Under the pieces are notes generated by a model. It was given only the letters and a program-made list of their open reading frames with translations, ran no database searches and was not told the DNA's origin. A program made the position numbers and the translations under genes. Positions 1 through 8,745 of a DNA stretch of 37,158 nt are shown one piece after another (the stretch's first letter is position 1; each line of letters opens with the position of its first letter). Source of the stretch: Candidatus Uhrbacteria bacterium (GTDB lineage Bacteria > Patescibacteriota > Patescibacteriia > SG8-24); contig JAFGIV010000008.1 of assembly GCA_016929435.1 (NCBI GenBank), positions 1 to 37,158 of the forward strand, read 5' to 3'.

Positions 1-1
1 G

Positions 2-670
2 GTCCGCCGCCGGGCCAAGCTGCTGATGATTGACCTGGACAGGGGCCTGACGCTTTTCGTTCACCTGGGGATGACCGGACGTTTCCGGCTGTTGCCTAGG
101 GGGGCGGACGTTCACCGCCATGCCCGGGTAGTGTTTGATTTCGGGCGCAGGGGGCTGTTGGCCCTTGAGGACATGCGCAAGTTCGGCCGCATCCGGTTGC
201 GTCCGACCTCCGAATCGGCAGCCGTCCTTTCCGGTCACGGTTACGGTCCGGAACCGTTGGATCCGGGATTCACCCCGACCGTCCTTGCCAAGAGGCTGTC
301 CCGTTGCCCCAGGAAGGGAATAAAGGCCGCCCTTCTGGACCAGTCGTGTCTGGCGGGGATCGGGAACATCTATGCCGACGAGTCCCTGTGGCGGGCCGGC
401 ATTCGGCCGGACCGTTCGGTGTCCAGCCTGAAACCCGATGAGATCAAGGTCCTGCGACGGTCGATTGTCCAAAGCCTGAAATTGGCCATCAGGCACCGGG
501 GGACCTCGTCCCGGGATTTTTTTGACCTGTACGGAACGCCGGGGGATAATGCCGATCGGCTGAAGGCCTATGGGAGGGACGGTCTGCCGTGTTCCCGCTG
601 CCATTGGCCGATGCGGAAGGATCGGGTAGCCGGTCGCGGAACCCACTGGTGTGACCGGTGCCAAAAATGA
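2..670 (+). CDS. mutM: Formamidopyrimidine-DNA glycosylase (Fpg/MutM), 5' end outside window
   Basis: Frame is open to the window edge (VRRRAKLLMIDLDRGLTLFVHLGMTGRF); GIGNIYADESLWRAGIRP motif; C-terminal zinc finger CSRCHWPMRKDRVAGRGTHWCDRCQK. Confidence 0.93.
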   Translation, partial: VRRRAKLLMIDLDRGLTLFVHLGMTGRFRLLPRGADVHRHARVVFDFGRRGLLALEDMRKFGRIRLRPTSESAAVLSGHGYGPEPLDPGFTPTVLAKRLSRCPRKGIKAALLDQSCLAGIGNIYADESLWRAGIRPDRSVSSLKPDEIKVLRRSIVQSLKLAIRHRGTSSRDFFDLYGTPGDNADRLKAYGRDGLPCSRCHWPMRKDRVAGRGTHWCDRCQK

Positions 671-2292
671 TGATTTTTTCAATGCCTAAAAATTCCAAAA
701 GCAACGGGACCCGGACGCCTGTCCCCCAACCCCGGGGAGGGTTTACCCTGATCGAGATGCTGACCGTCGTCAGCCTCATCGGTGTCCTGTCCAGTATTGC
801 CGTGGTTTCCTACCAGTCGGCCCGGTCAACCTCGCGGGACATCAAGCGGATGGCGGACATGAAGGGGCTGCAGGTGGCCCTGGACATGTTCTACGGGGAG
901 AACGGGTATTACCCCAGTGACGGACAGGGCGGACAGGCCGGGACGACGCTGGAGACCAAAAGGGACATCTCCCTTTCCGATGCCGGTTTTGGGGACAGTC
1001 CCTACGGAAGGGTTTACATGTCCCGGATCCCCGTAAACGCCGTTCCGGGCGGGATCCCATACACATACCGGTCCTTGGCCGGGGACGGCGGGGATTGCGA
1101 TTCCGGTCGGTGCGCCTCATACGCGATTATTTTCGGCCTGGAGAAGGATCGTGACGGGTTAGCGGCCGGACCGAATGCCGTTACCCCGGAAGGTTTCGTG
1201 GGACCGGATAGCGGTTACCTGAAGGGCGTGGTTCAGGGGGGGAGAATAGTCGGTTTGGGATCGATCCAGGGGCACGTGACCGCCTATGCCGACCGGATTA
1301 CCGGCGCCTTGGAGGGCCTCATCGAGAGCAAGGCGGTTCAGGATACGGCCGAAATTGGGATAGCGCCGGCCGCGGCAGCCGCGGCCGTGGCCAACGTTAC
1401 CGTCGCCGTCGGCGCTACGGCCGGCGCGTCTGCCGCCGGGCAGTATCTCCTGTTCTTCCTGACCCAACCCGTGCTGCTGTTTGGACGCCGCCGCCGCAGG
1501 TTTTGGGGGACGGTCTACAATTCCCTTTCCCGGTTGCCGGAAGACCTGGCGATTGTCCGCATCAGGGATTTTGATTCCGGGCGGGTGGTTCGAAGCGAGG
1601 TCACTGACTCCGACGGCCGGTATTCGTTCCTGATGCCAAAGGGTCGGTACCGGATTGAGGTCGTTAAGGGGGATTTTTCCTTTCCCAGCGTCCTGACCGG
1701 GGGAAAAACAGAGGATGGGCCGTATCTCGACGTCTATCACGGGGAGGAGATTGTCGTCGGGGAGAAGGGAATTTCCGTCACCAAGAACATCCCGATCGAT
1801 CCCCGTTCCGCGGAGGTTTCCGACGCTACGGTGGTTCGGGACGACAGGCGGCGGAGAATTCGGTCGAGAATCGCCCTGGTCAGCCCGATACTCGGAATGC
1901 TGTCCCTGCTCGTCAAGCCGTCCGTCCTGACGGTATCCCTGGCGGCCTTTCAGGTCCTGGTTTACCTGTTCTTTCGGCGACTTGCCAACCCGACCAGCCA
2001 GGTGAGGAATTGGGGAACGGTCTATGAGGAGGATACCGGCCGTCCGGTTTACCTGGCGGTAGTCCGAATTTTTGCCCTGCCTTACCACAAGCTGCTGGAA
2101 TCGAAGGTTACGGATCGGTATGGGCGGTATAATTTCCGTGTCGGAAGCAATCGCTATTACGTTATCGTCTCCAAGGACGGTTTCCTTAAGACCGAGACCG
2201 ACGAGATAGATTTTTCCGACATGAAGACCCCTTCGCTCGTGGCGGCCGATCTCCCGTTGCGCCGGGAGGGGAGTGGGGATAAGGTTAGGTAG
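667..2292 (+). CDS. GspG/PulG-like pseudopilin N-terminal region fused to membrane segments and two carboxypeptidase-regulatory-like domains
   Basis: Prepilin motif RGGFTLIEMLTVVSLIGVLSSIAVVSYQ; pseudopilin segment MKGLQVALDMFYGENGYYPSD; two similar units, WGTVYNSLSRLPEDLAIVRIRDFDSGRVVRSEVTDSDGRYSFLMPKGRYRIEV and WGTVYEEDTGRPVYLAVVRIFALPYHKLLESKVTDRYGRYNFRVGSNRYYVIV. Start chosen at ATG 667, which overlaps the mutM TGA (ATGA); the ORF track starts at GTG 658. Confidence 0.85.
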   Translation: MMIFSMPKNSKSNGTRTPVPQPRGGFTLIEMLTVVSLIGVLSSIAVVSYQSARSTSRDIKRMADMKGLQVALDMFYGENGYYPSDGQGGQAGTTLETKRDISLSDAGFGDSPYGRVYMSRIPVNAVPGGIPYTYRSLAGDGGDCDSGRCASYAIIFGLEKDRDGLAAGPNAVTPEGFVGPDSGYLKGVVQGGRIVGLGSIQGHVTAYADRITGALEGLIESKAVQDTAEIGIAPAAAAAAVANVTVAVGATAGASAAGQYLLFFLTQPVLLFGRRRRRFWGTVYNSLSRLPEDLAIVRIRDFDSGRVVRSEVTDSDGRYSFLMPKGRYRIEVVKGDFSFPSVLTGGKTEDGPYLDVYHGEEIVVGEKGISVTKNIPIDPRSAEVSDATVVRDDRRRRIRSRIALVSPILGMLSLLVKPSVLTVSLAAFQVLVYLFFRRLANPTSQVRNWGTVYEEDTGRPVYLAVVRIFALPYHKLLESKVTDRYGRYNFRVGSNRYYVIVSKDGFLKTETDEIDFSDMKTPSLVAADLPLRREGSGDKVR

Positions 2293-2295
2293 CCT

Positions 2296-4050
2296 ATGTT
2301 CACGGAAGGTTCGGTTTTTGCGACAACGGTGCGGGGGTGGGATGTGGCGGCCTTTCGGGCCGTAAACGGTCTGGCCGGCCGGAACGGGTTTTTGGACCGG
2401 TTTGGGATTTTTTTGGCCGAATGGCTGATCGTCCTGGCGGCCCTAGCCGTCTTGGCCATGGCGGTATGGCCGTTCCTTGCCGGTCTTCGGTCGGACCGTT
2501 TGCGTTTGGGCGATGATCGGCGCTGCCGGCCGGATTCGGTGGTTTGGGCCGCATATGCGGCCGTTATGGCCGGAATTACCGGTGTCTTTGCGTGGGTCGG
2601 AAACCAGGCGTTCAGTTTCCTGGTTCTGTGGAGGGACCGCCCCCCAATCTCCGTTTCCGGTGCCCGACAGCTCATAGAGGATCCCCTGACCGACAAGTCG
2701 TTCCCGTCTGACCACAGTTCCGTTGCTTTTGCCATGGCCTTTTCCCTGGCGCTTTACCGTCCGGTTTTGGGGGTGTTTTTCGTGGCGGCTGCCGTGGCGG
2801 TCGCTTGGGGTCGGGTGTTCGTCGGAGTTCATTTCCCGGCCGATGTTGTCGCCGGGGCCGCAGTCGGTGCGTTTTGGGCCGTTTTGGTCAGGTTTGTCGG
2901 CACCAGATTCGGTTTGCGGGAAAGGTTTTGTCGGCTTTTTTTCCTTATCCGTAATTGCCTGAAAAATATGGTTCGTCGAAAAAGGATCGGCAGGCCCGGA
3001 TCATCCGGGTGGGGGAGGGTTTTGCGACGGGTTTTGTTCGTTGTCCTGGCGCTGTCGCTGGGCGGTTGGATGGTCTTGGCCTGGCTGTCTTCTCCGGGTC
3101 AACCCTCGGACAGTTCGTTTGTTGTCAGGTCCGGGGACAGCGCTGACCTTGTTTCCCGGCGCCTGAAGGATGGGGGTTTCATCCGCAACCGGACGATTTT
3201 TCTGTTGGCGATGCGGGATTCCGGAATGGCCGAAAAGCTGCAGCCCGGCGTTCATGACCTGGCCGGGGTGAAAAGTCACCGCGAGATTATCGGGCGTCTG
3301 GTTTCGGGGAAGGTGACGGCCGAGGAAACGGTCCTCAGGGTTCTTGAGGGATGGAACCTGCGGGACATCATGGCCGAGCTGGAGCGGCACGGGCATCCGG
3401 CAGCGGAATCCCTTTTCCTTGTTACCGGATTGCCGGAGTTCGGATACCTGCCCTTTAGCCATATCCCCCCGGATTTCCGTTCGGACTACGGGTTCCTGTC
3501 AGATTGGCCCGATGGGGCCAGTCTGGAGGGGTATCTTTTTCCGGATACCTACCGCGTGTTCAGGGACGCTACAGCCGAGGAAATCGTCCGAAAGTTATTG
3601 AATAATTTTAGTGTTCGGTTGGAGTCTAACGGTCTGCCGGCTGAAATCGAGGCTTCCGGGCGGTCTTTGCATGAGATTCTGACCATGGCCAGCATTCTGG
3701 AAAAGGAGGTGCGGGGAGAGGGTGACCAGCGGATGGTGGCGGACATATTTTGGCGGCGGCTGGAGATCGGCATGGCCCTGCAGTCCTGTGCCACGGTCAA
3801 CTATGCCACCGGTAAGGGGGAGGCGGCCGTCTCGGCCGAGGATCTGGAGATCGATTCGCCGTTCAACACCTACCGCAATCGCGGCTTGCCGCCCGGACCG
3901 ATTGGCAATCCCGGTCTGGAGGCGATTCGGTCGGCCGCCAGCCCGCAGCCCAACGACTACTGGTATTTCCTGACGGACGGGGACGGCAATGTCCACTATG
4001 CCCGGAATTTCGACGAACACAAGGCCAACAAGGCCAGGTATCTGCGGTAG
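2296..4050 (+). CDS. Fusion protein: PAP2-superfamily (undecaprenyl-diphosphatase-like) phosphatase + MltG/YceG-like endolytic transglycosylase
   Basis: One uninterrupted frame. N-terminal half: multi-TM with SFPSDHSS and GRVFVGVHFPADV (R-x5-H-x3-D). C-terminal half: one TM, then SFVVRSGDSADLVSRRL, EGYLFPDTYRV, MASILEKEVRGEGDQRMVADIFWRRLEIGMALQSCATVNYA, YRNRGLPPGPIGNPGLEAIRSAASP and YWYFLTDGDGNVHYARNFDEHKANKARYLR. Confidence 0.92.
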   Translation: MFTEGSVFATTVRGWDVAAFRAVNGLAGRNGFLDRFGIFLAEWLIVLAALAVLAMAVWPFLAGLRSDRLRLGDDRRCRPDSVVWAAYAAVMAGITGVFAWVGNQAFSFLVLWRDRPPISVSGARQLIEDPLTDKSFPSDHSSVAFAMAFSLALYRPVLGVFFVAAAVAVAWGRVFVGVHFPADVVAGAAVGAFWAVLVRFVGTRFGLRERFCRLFFLIRNCLKNMVRRKRIGRPGSSGWGRVLRRVLFVVLALSLGGWMVLAWLSSPGQPSDSSFVVRSGDSADLVSRRLKDGGFIRNRTIFLLAMRDSGMAEKLQPGVHDLAGVKSHREIIGRLVSGKVTAEETVLRVLEGWNLRDIMAELERHGHPAAESLFLVTGLPEFGYLPFSHIPPDFRSDYGFLSDWPDGASLEGYLFPDTYRVFRDATAEEIVRKLLNNFSVRLESNGLPAEIEASGRSLHEILTMASILEKEVRGEGDQRMVADIFWRRLEIGMALQSCATVNYATGKGEAAVSAEDLEIDSPFNTYRNRGLPPGPIGNPGLEAIRSAASPQPNDYWYFLTDGDGNVHYARNFDEHKANKARYLR

Positions 4051-4063
4051 CCCGGAAACGCGG

Positions 4064-5437
4064 TCAGAACCCCTGCCGGTACAGGGCCTGCTGCTGGCCG
4101 GCAGACCCCAGGAACACGATCTGCCTGTCTTTCGGGACGACGGCCATCGGTCCGACGGCTGTCATCCGGTTCAGCTCATAGGTGTTCCGGCGGTCGCGCC
4201 CGTCGATTTCGGCGGCGAAAATGGAATTTCCGGCCGAGAAGATGACGTTCCGTCCCGTCGGATCCCAAAGGCACTGCCGGATCGGGGAGCTGATCCTGGC
4301 TATTGTCGATAGGGTATCCGTTTCTGGGTCCCAGATTGATATCTCGAAGTCGTTCCAGGTCAGGAAACGTTCCTGGTTGCCGGTCTTATTCCAGACTCCC
4401 GTGACCCCGTTCCACGGGCCGGACAGCCGCCCGTCCGAAAGGCGGAATGCCATGCCCTGTCCTGTCCGTTGATCGGCCAGGAAAACAAAATCGCCGTTGG
4501 CCACGGACAGGTTCCAGCTCCCTGTCGGCAGTGCCGTCAGGGCTTTCGGCGGCAACGAACCGTTCGGGGACATTTCCAGCAGTTCGTTGTGGCCGTCGAC
4601 TGTTTTTATCGACAGAAGCCGACCGGAAGCAAGGAGGGCATCCTGCACCCCAGCCGTTCCGGGTATCGGTTTCGGCATTCCGCCGTTCAAATCGGTTACC
4701 GTTACCGTTCCCCCGTCGATGACCGTGACGGATCGCCCGTCACTTGACCATCGGGCCACGGTCCCTTCCTGTCCCGTTATGGTGACCGGTTCGGTATCGG
4801 CCTGGAATACGTTGTGGACAGTCGCTTCCCGGCGGGCGCCGCCGTCTTTTCGGTCACCCTGGATCATGAGCCTCTTGCCGTCCGGTGACCAGGAAAGGGC
4901 GGTTTCCCGCAGCCTGTCCGGCGACAGCCGGGCCAGCAGGGTTTCCCGGTCGTATGGAGGCTCCATGACCACCAGTTCCTCCGCGCCCCTGTTGGGGCGG
5001 AGGAAAGCCACGGCTGAACCGTCCGGGTTCCATGCCCCGTTTGACCAGTCCGTTTCCCGAACGGGGATCGGGGAGGAGTTTCGGATCATGACAACGTCCT
5101 CGGTGAAGGTGGTGATCCCGCTTTTCACCTCCAGGGTCTTGCTCCATTCGTGGTATCCGGAAAGGGAAAGGCGGATCTCGTAGTCTTCGGGAAGGAGACG
5201 GAAAACGGACATGGGGGTTCGTCGCGGTTGGAGCTGCCCGTTCAGCCGGATGTCGGCCCCCTTCGGTTCGGTGACGAATTTTATGATGCCGGTCTTTTCG
5301 GCCCGGCCTTTCTTCCAGTTGTATCGGTATCCGGCGGTCTTCATGACCACCAGCGGCACCGAGACGGTGAAGGCGACCGCAAAGGCGGTCAGGATAGCCA
5401 GTCTGGTCTTTCTGGTCATATCGTCAGTATTGGACAA
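4064..5437 (-). CDS. PEGA-domain membrane-anchored protein with TolB/WD40-like beta-propeller repeats
   Basis: N-terminal TM; PEGA-like VTEPKGADIRLNGQLQPRRTPMSVFRLLPEDYEIRLSLSGYHEWSKTLEVKSG; repeated blade motifs such as WSPDGKRLMIQGD, ARWSSDGRSVTVID and LWDPTGRNVIFSAGN. Confidence 0.8.
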   Translation of the reverse strand: MSNTDDMTRKTRLAILTAFAVAFTVSVPLVVMKTAGYRYNWKKGRAEKTGIIKFVTEPKGADIRLNGQLQPRRTPMSVFRLLPEDYEIRLSLSGYHEWSKTLEVKSGITTFTEDVVMIRNSSPIPVRETDWSNGAWNPDGSAVAFLRPNRGAEELVVMEPPYDRETLLARLSPDRLRETALSWSPDGKRLMIQGDRKDGGARREATVHNVFQADTEPVTITGQEGTVARWSSDGRSVTVIDGGTVTVTDLNGGMPKPIPGTAGVQDALLASGRLLSIKTVDGHNELLEMSPNGSLPPKALTALPTGSWNLSVANGDFVFLADQRTGQGMAFRLSDGRLSGPWNGVTGVWNKTGNQERFLTWNDFEISIWDPETDTLSTIARISSPIRQCLWDPTGRNVIFSAGNSIFAAEIDGRDRRNTYELNRMTAVGPMAVVPKDRQIVFLGSAGQQQALYRQGF

Positions 5438-5440
5438 GGC

Positions 5441-5469
5441 TTGTTAAATCGACGCTGATGGGCGATAAT
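5441..5469 (+). promoter_or_regulatory. Candidate sigma70-like promoter for murA: TTGTTA-N17-GATAAT
   Basis: Hexamers at 5441-5446 and 5464-5469 with a 17 bp spacer, 38 bp upstream of the murA ATG. Confidence 0.45.
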
Positions 5470-5507
5470 CAACCTGTCGGTTACCCTAATCATCTCTCAA
5501 AACGGTT

Positions 5508-6770
5508 ATGACTTCAAGGTTAGTGATCCGGGGCGGACTCCCCCTTAACGGGGAGATTGCGGTCATGGGAATGAAGAATGCCGCCACTCCCATAATCGCC
5601 GCCACAATCCTGGTTGACGGGGAGTGCGTCATTGACAACGTCCCGCGGCTTTCGGATGTGGAACGGATGCTGGACATCCTTCGGTCCTTGGGTTCGGAAG
5701 TCGCCTGGACAGGGGATCACCAGCTGACCGTCAATACGACCGGGGCCGATATAGCGTCCATTGACGATCGGGCGGTCAAGGCCATGAGGTCCTCCGTCCT
5801 TTTCCTTGGCCCGCTGCTGTCCCGTTTCCGTCAGGTCAGCCTCCCGGAGCCGGGCGGTTGCCTGATCGGAAACCGCCCGCTGGAGACCCATTTTTCCGCA
5901 CTGAAGGATTTGGGGGCCAAGGTCGAGTGTGCTGACGGTCTATATACCCTGACCGCCGATCGGCTGGTCGGGACGACGGTCGTGCTGTCCGAGATGTCCG
6001 TAACCGGTACGGAAAATGCGGTCATGGCCGCGGTTCGGGCTGAAGGTCGGACGGTCATCAGGCTGGCGGCCGCCGAACCGCATGTCGCTGACCTGTGCGT
6101 TTTTCTCAACGGTTGCGGGGCCAGGATCAGCGGAATCGGCACCAATGTCCTGACGATTGACGGGGTGAAAGGGCTGCACGGCTCCAGGCACTCCGTCATC
6201 CCGGATCAGATTGAGGCCGGGACCCTGGCGGTCATCGGGGCGGTAACGAAGGGGACGATCCGGATAACCGGGATCGAACCGGATCATTTGGACATCATTT
6301 TCCTGACCCTGAGGAAGGCCGGAGTCCGCTTTTCGGTTGAGGACGGGGCCATGACAGTCCCGTCCCAGGCCTCCCTGAAGGCGTTTCGCCTGAAGGCCAT
6401 GCCCCACCCGAATTTCCCCACCGACCTGCAGGCCCCGTTTGGGGTTCTGGCGACCCGGTGCCAGGGCACCAGCCTGATCCACGATCCCATGTATGAGGGA
6501 CGTTTGGGTTACGTGAACGAGATGGTGAAGATGGGGGCCAATGCCATTGTCTGTGATCCGCACCGGGTCCTGGTCAGCGGGCCGACCCCGCTTTACGGTC
6601 AGGAGATCCGCAGCCTTGATTTGCGGGCCGGGGCCAGTCTGGTGATTGCCGGTCTGGTGGCCGCAGGGGAAACCGTCATCCACGGGGCGGAAATAATCGA
6701 CCGTGGCTACGAAAGACTGGATGATCGCCTTCGGGCCTTGGGTGCGGATTTGGTGAGGGAAGGGGGTTGA
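5508..6770 (+). CDS. murA: UDP-N-acetylglucosamine 1-carboxyvinyltransferase
   Basis: MKNAATPIIAATIL; VLFLGPLLSRF; EPGGCLIGNRPLETHFSALKDLGAKVE (active-site Cys retained); HPNFPTDLQAPFGVLA; DLRAGASLVIAGLVAAGETVI. Confidence 0.95.
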   Translation: MTSRLVIRGGLPLNGEIAVMGMKNAATPIIAATILVDGECVIDNVPRLSDVERMLDILRSLGSEVAWTGDHQLTVNTTGADIASIDDRAVKAMRSSVLFLGPLLSRFRQVSLPEPGGCLIGNRPLETHFSALKDLGAKVECADGLYTLTADRLVGTTVVLSEMSVTGTENAVMAAVRAEGRTVIRLAAAEPHVADLCVFLNGCGARISGIGTNVLTIDGVKGLHGSRHSVIPDQIEAGTLAVIGAVTKGTIRITGIEPDHLDIIFLTLRKAGVRFSVEDGAMTVPSQASLKAFRLKAMPHPNFPTDLQAPFGVLATRCQGTSLIHDPMYEGRLGYVNEMVKMGANAIVCDPHRVLVSGPTPLYGQEIRSLDLRAGASLVIAGLVAAGETVIHGAEIIDRGYERLDDRLRALGADLVREGG

Positions 6771-6798
6771 CGGGGAAATCGGGTCGCCATTTCGGGTT

Positions 6799-6827
6799 TT
6801 GACCTTAGGGTGCCGGTTTGGTATCCT
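6799..6827 (+). promoter_or_regulatory. Candidate sigma70-like promoter: TTGACC-N17-TATCCT
   Basis: Hexamers at 6799-6804 and 6822-6827, spacer 17 bp, immediately upstream of the S41 peptidase. Confidence 0.6.
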
Positions 6828-6842
6828 ATTGCTATCCGTACT

Positions 6843-8171
6843 ATGGCCACCATGGACAATTTCGATTTTAGACCGTCGGACAGGCCTTCGGGGTCATCTC
6901 GCCGGAACATACTGTTGGGGACGCTGATCGCCGTATTGGTGATCGGCAGTTTCCTGTTCGGTCGTTTTTCGGACGGTTGGCGGGGCAACCTGCCCGATCC
7001 CCAATGCGAGGGCCGTCTGGTCGGGGTGGGCGAAGACCCGCCGATTACCCTGAAGGATGTCGATTTTTCCGATTTTTGGCGGGTTTGGCAGACGGTCAAG
7101 GACCGTCACGTTTCCCGTCCGAATTCCGACCTTGATCTTTTCTACGGCGCCGTGGGGGGGTTGGTCGGTTCCTTGGGCGATCCCTACTCCGTGTTTTTCG
7201 ATCCAGAGGTCGCCAAGAGGTTCAACGACGAGTTGGCGGGTACCTTTGAGGGGATCGGTGCGGAGATCGGCGTCAAGCACGGTGTCCTGACCGTCATTGC
7301 TCCCCTGTCCGGAACCCCGGCCAGTCAGGCCGGCCTGCAGCCGAGGGACATGATATTGGCGATCGATGGGGACGACACCTCGGACATGACGGTTGACCAC
7401 GCCGTTTCCCTGATCAGGGGAAAGGGAGGAAGTTCGGTGAGCCTGCTTATCGGCCGGAAGGGATGGGACGAGCCAAAGGAAATTCCCATCGTTCGCGACG
7501 TTATTTTCGTACAGTCGGTCAAGTCAGAGGTGACCGTTATCGGTGGGAAGAAAGTAGGCGTGATAACCGTCAGCAGCTTCAACGAGGACACGGAATCGGG
7601 ATTCAACCGGGCAGTCCGGTCCATTCTCCTGTCCGGGGCGGAGACGGTCGTCTTGGACCTGCGCAACAACCCCGGCGGTTTCCTGGATACGGCCGTCAGC
7701 ATGGCCGGGGAATGGGTTTCCAACGGCGTGATCCTCAAGGAACAGTCCGGCGACGGCAGGGAAACCAGGGATTACGTATCCGACGGCCTGGCGCGCCTGG
7801 ACGGGTTAAGGACGGTCGTCCTGGTGAACGGCGGTTCGGCTTCGGCTTCGGAAATAGTGGCCGGGGCCCTGCAGGACCACGGCAAGGCGGTAATCGTCGG
7901 CGATCGGACATACGGGAAGGGTTCGGTCCAGGATTACACGGAGTATGCGGACGGGTCGGCCCTGAAGCTGACGGTGGCCCTGTGGTTTACACCGCTCGGA
8001 CGTTCCATTGACGAGGACGGGATCGTTCCCGACATCCATGTCGAGAATTCCCCGGATGATTTTGGCAACGATCTCGATCCGCAGATGGATCGGGCCCTGG
8101 AGATTCTGGTTTCCGAATCGTGGCCGCCGCCATATGACCCGAAACCGGAATCCGGTGGGGACACGCCGTAG
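6843..8171 (+). CDS. S41-family C-terminal processing peptidase with PDZ domain
   Basis: N-terminal TM; DPYSVFFDPEVAKRFNDELAGTFEGIGAEIG; PDZ region GTPASQAGLQPRDMILAIDG; VLDLRNNPGGFLDTAVSMAGEW; NGGSASASEIVAGALQDHGKAVIVGDRTYGKGSVQ (Ser/Lys dyad region). Start taken as ATG 6843 (or 6852), because the ORF-track start 6810 lies inside the promoter. Confidence 0.93.
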   Translation: MATMDNFDFRPSDRPSGSSRRNILLGTLIAVLVIGSFLFGRFSDGWRGNLPDPQCEGRLVGVGEDPPITLKDVDFSDFWRVWQTVKDRHVSRPNSDLDLFYGAVGGLVGSLGDPYSVFFDPEVAKRFNDELAGTFEGIGAEIGVKHGVLTVIAPLSGTPASQAGLQPRDMILAIDGDDTSDMTVDHAVSLIRGKGGSSVSLLIGRKGWDEPKEIPIVRDVIFVQSVKSEVTVIGGKKVGVITVSSFNEDTESGFNRAVRSILLSGAETVVLDLRNNPGGFLDTAVSMAGEWVSNGVILKEQSGDGRETRDYVSDGLARLDGLRTVVLVNGGSASASEIVAGALQDHGKAVIVGDRTYGKGSVQDYTEYADGSALKLTVALWFTPLGRSIDEDGIVPDIHVENSPDDFGNDLDPQMDRALEILVSESWPPPYDPKPESGGDTP

Positions 8172-8174
8172 GCT

Positions 8175-8732
8175 ATGGCTTCCCAGCAGACCGGTTGCCG
8201 AAACGGTACGAGGGCAAAGGTGACGGTACGGATGCCGAAAGGCGACCGGACCGGATCGATGACCGAAGTTTCCGCCGGGGGGATCGTCTATAAGCGAACG
8301 CCTCGGGGGGTTCGATTGGCCGTTATCCGTGACCCGTACGGGAAATGGACCTTTCCGAAAGGGCACCGCGAATCCGGGGAAAGCATGAGGGAGGCGGCTT
8401 TGCGGGAGACCAGGGAGGAGATGGGATTGGGAAGGCTTAGGGTCATAAGGTCACTTGGAGCGATCGATTTTTGGTTTCGGGATCGGTACCGGCCCGAGTC
8501 CAAGGGAACCCTGATCCACAAGTTCGTCCACTATTACCTTATGGAGGCCCCATCGAGAGCCAAGGGTCGGCCCCAAAAGGAGGAAAGGATCAGCCGGATA
8601 GCCTGGGTAACCCCGACCCGAATCGCCAGGATGGGGGGGTATCGCGATGTCCGTCCGGTAATGGAACGGGCCCTGAAGTGGATCCGCGACAATGTCGAAC
8701 CCAACGGTTCTCACGCCGAAATAACCCAATAA
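8175..8732 (+). CDS. NUDIX hydrolase
   Basis: Nudix box GHRESGESMREAALRETREEMGL. True start may be internal (MPKGDRTGS or MTEVSAGGIVYKR). Confidence 0.88.
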   Translation: MASQQTGCRNGTRAKVTVRMPKGDRTGSMTEVSAGGIVYKRTPRGVRLAVIRDPYGKWTFPKGHRESGESMREAALRETREEMGLGRLRVIRSLGAIDFWFRDRYRPESKGTLIHKFVHYYLMEAPSRAKGRPQKEERISRIAWVTPTRIARMGGYRDVRPVMERALKWIRDNVEPNGSHAEITQ

Positions 8733-8745
8733 CGGGAAGGTTCTT

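Noticed and set aside
7836-7856. Short ttcggcttcggcttcgg tandem repeat
   Set aside because: Lies inside the conserved S41 catalytic motif GSASASEI; codon-level repetition of Ala-Ser, not a separate element.
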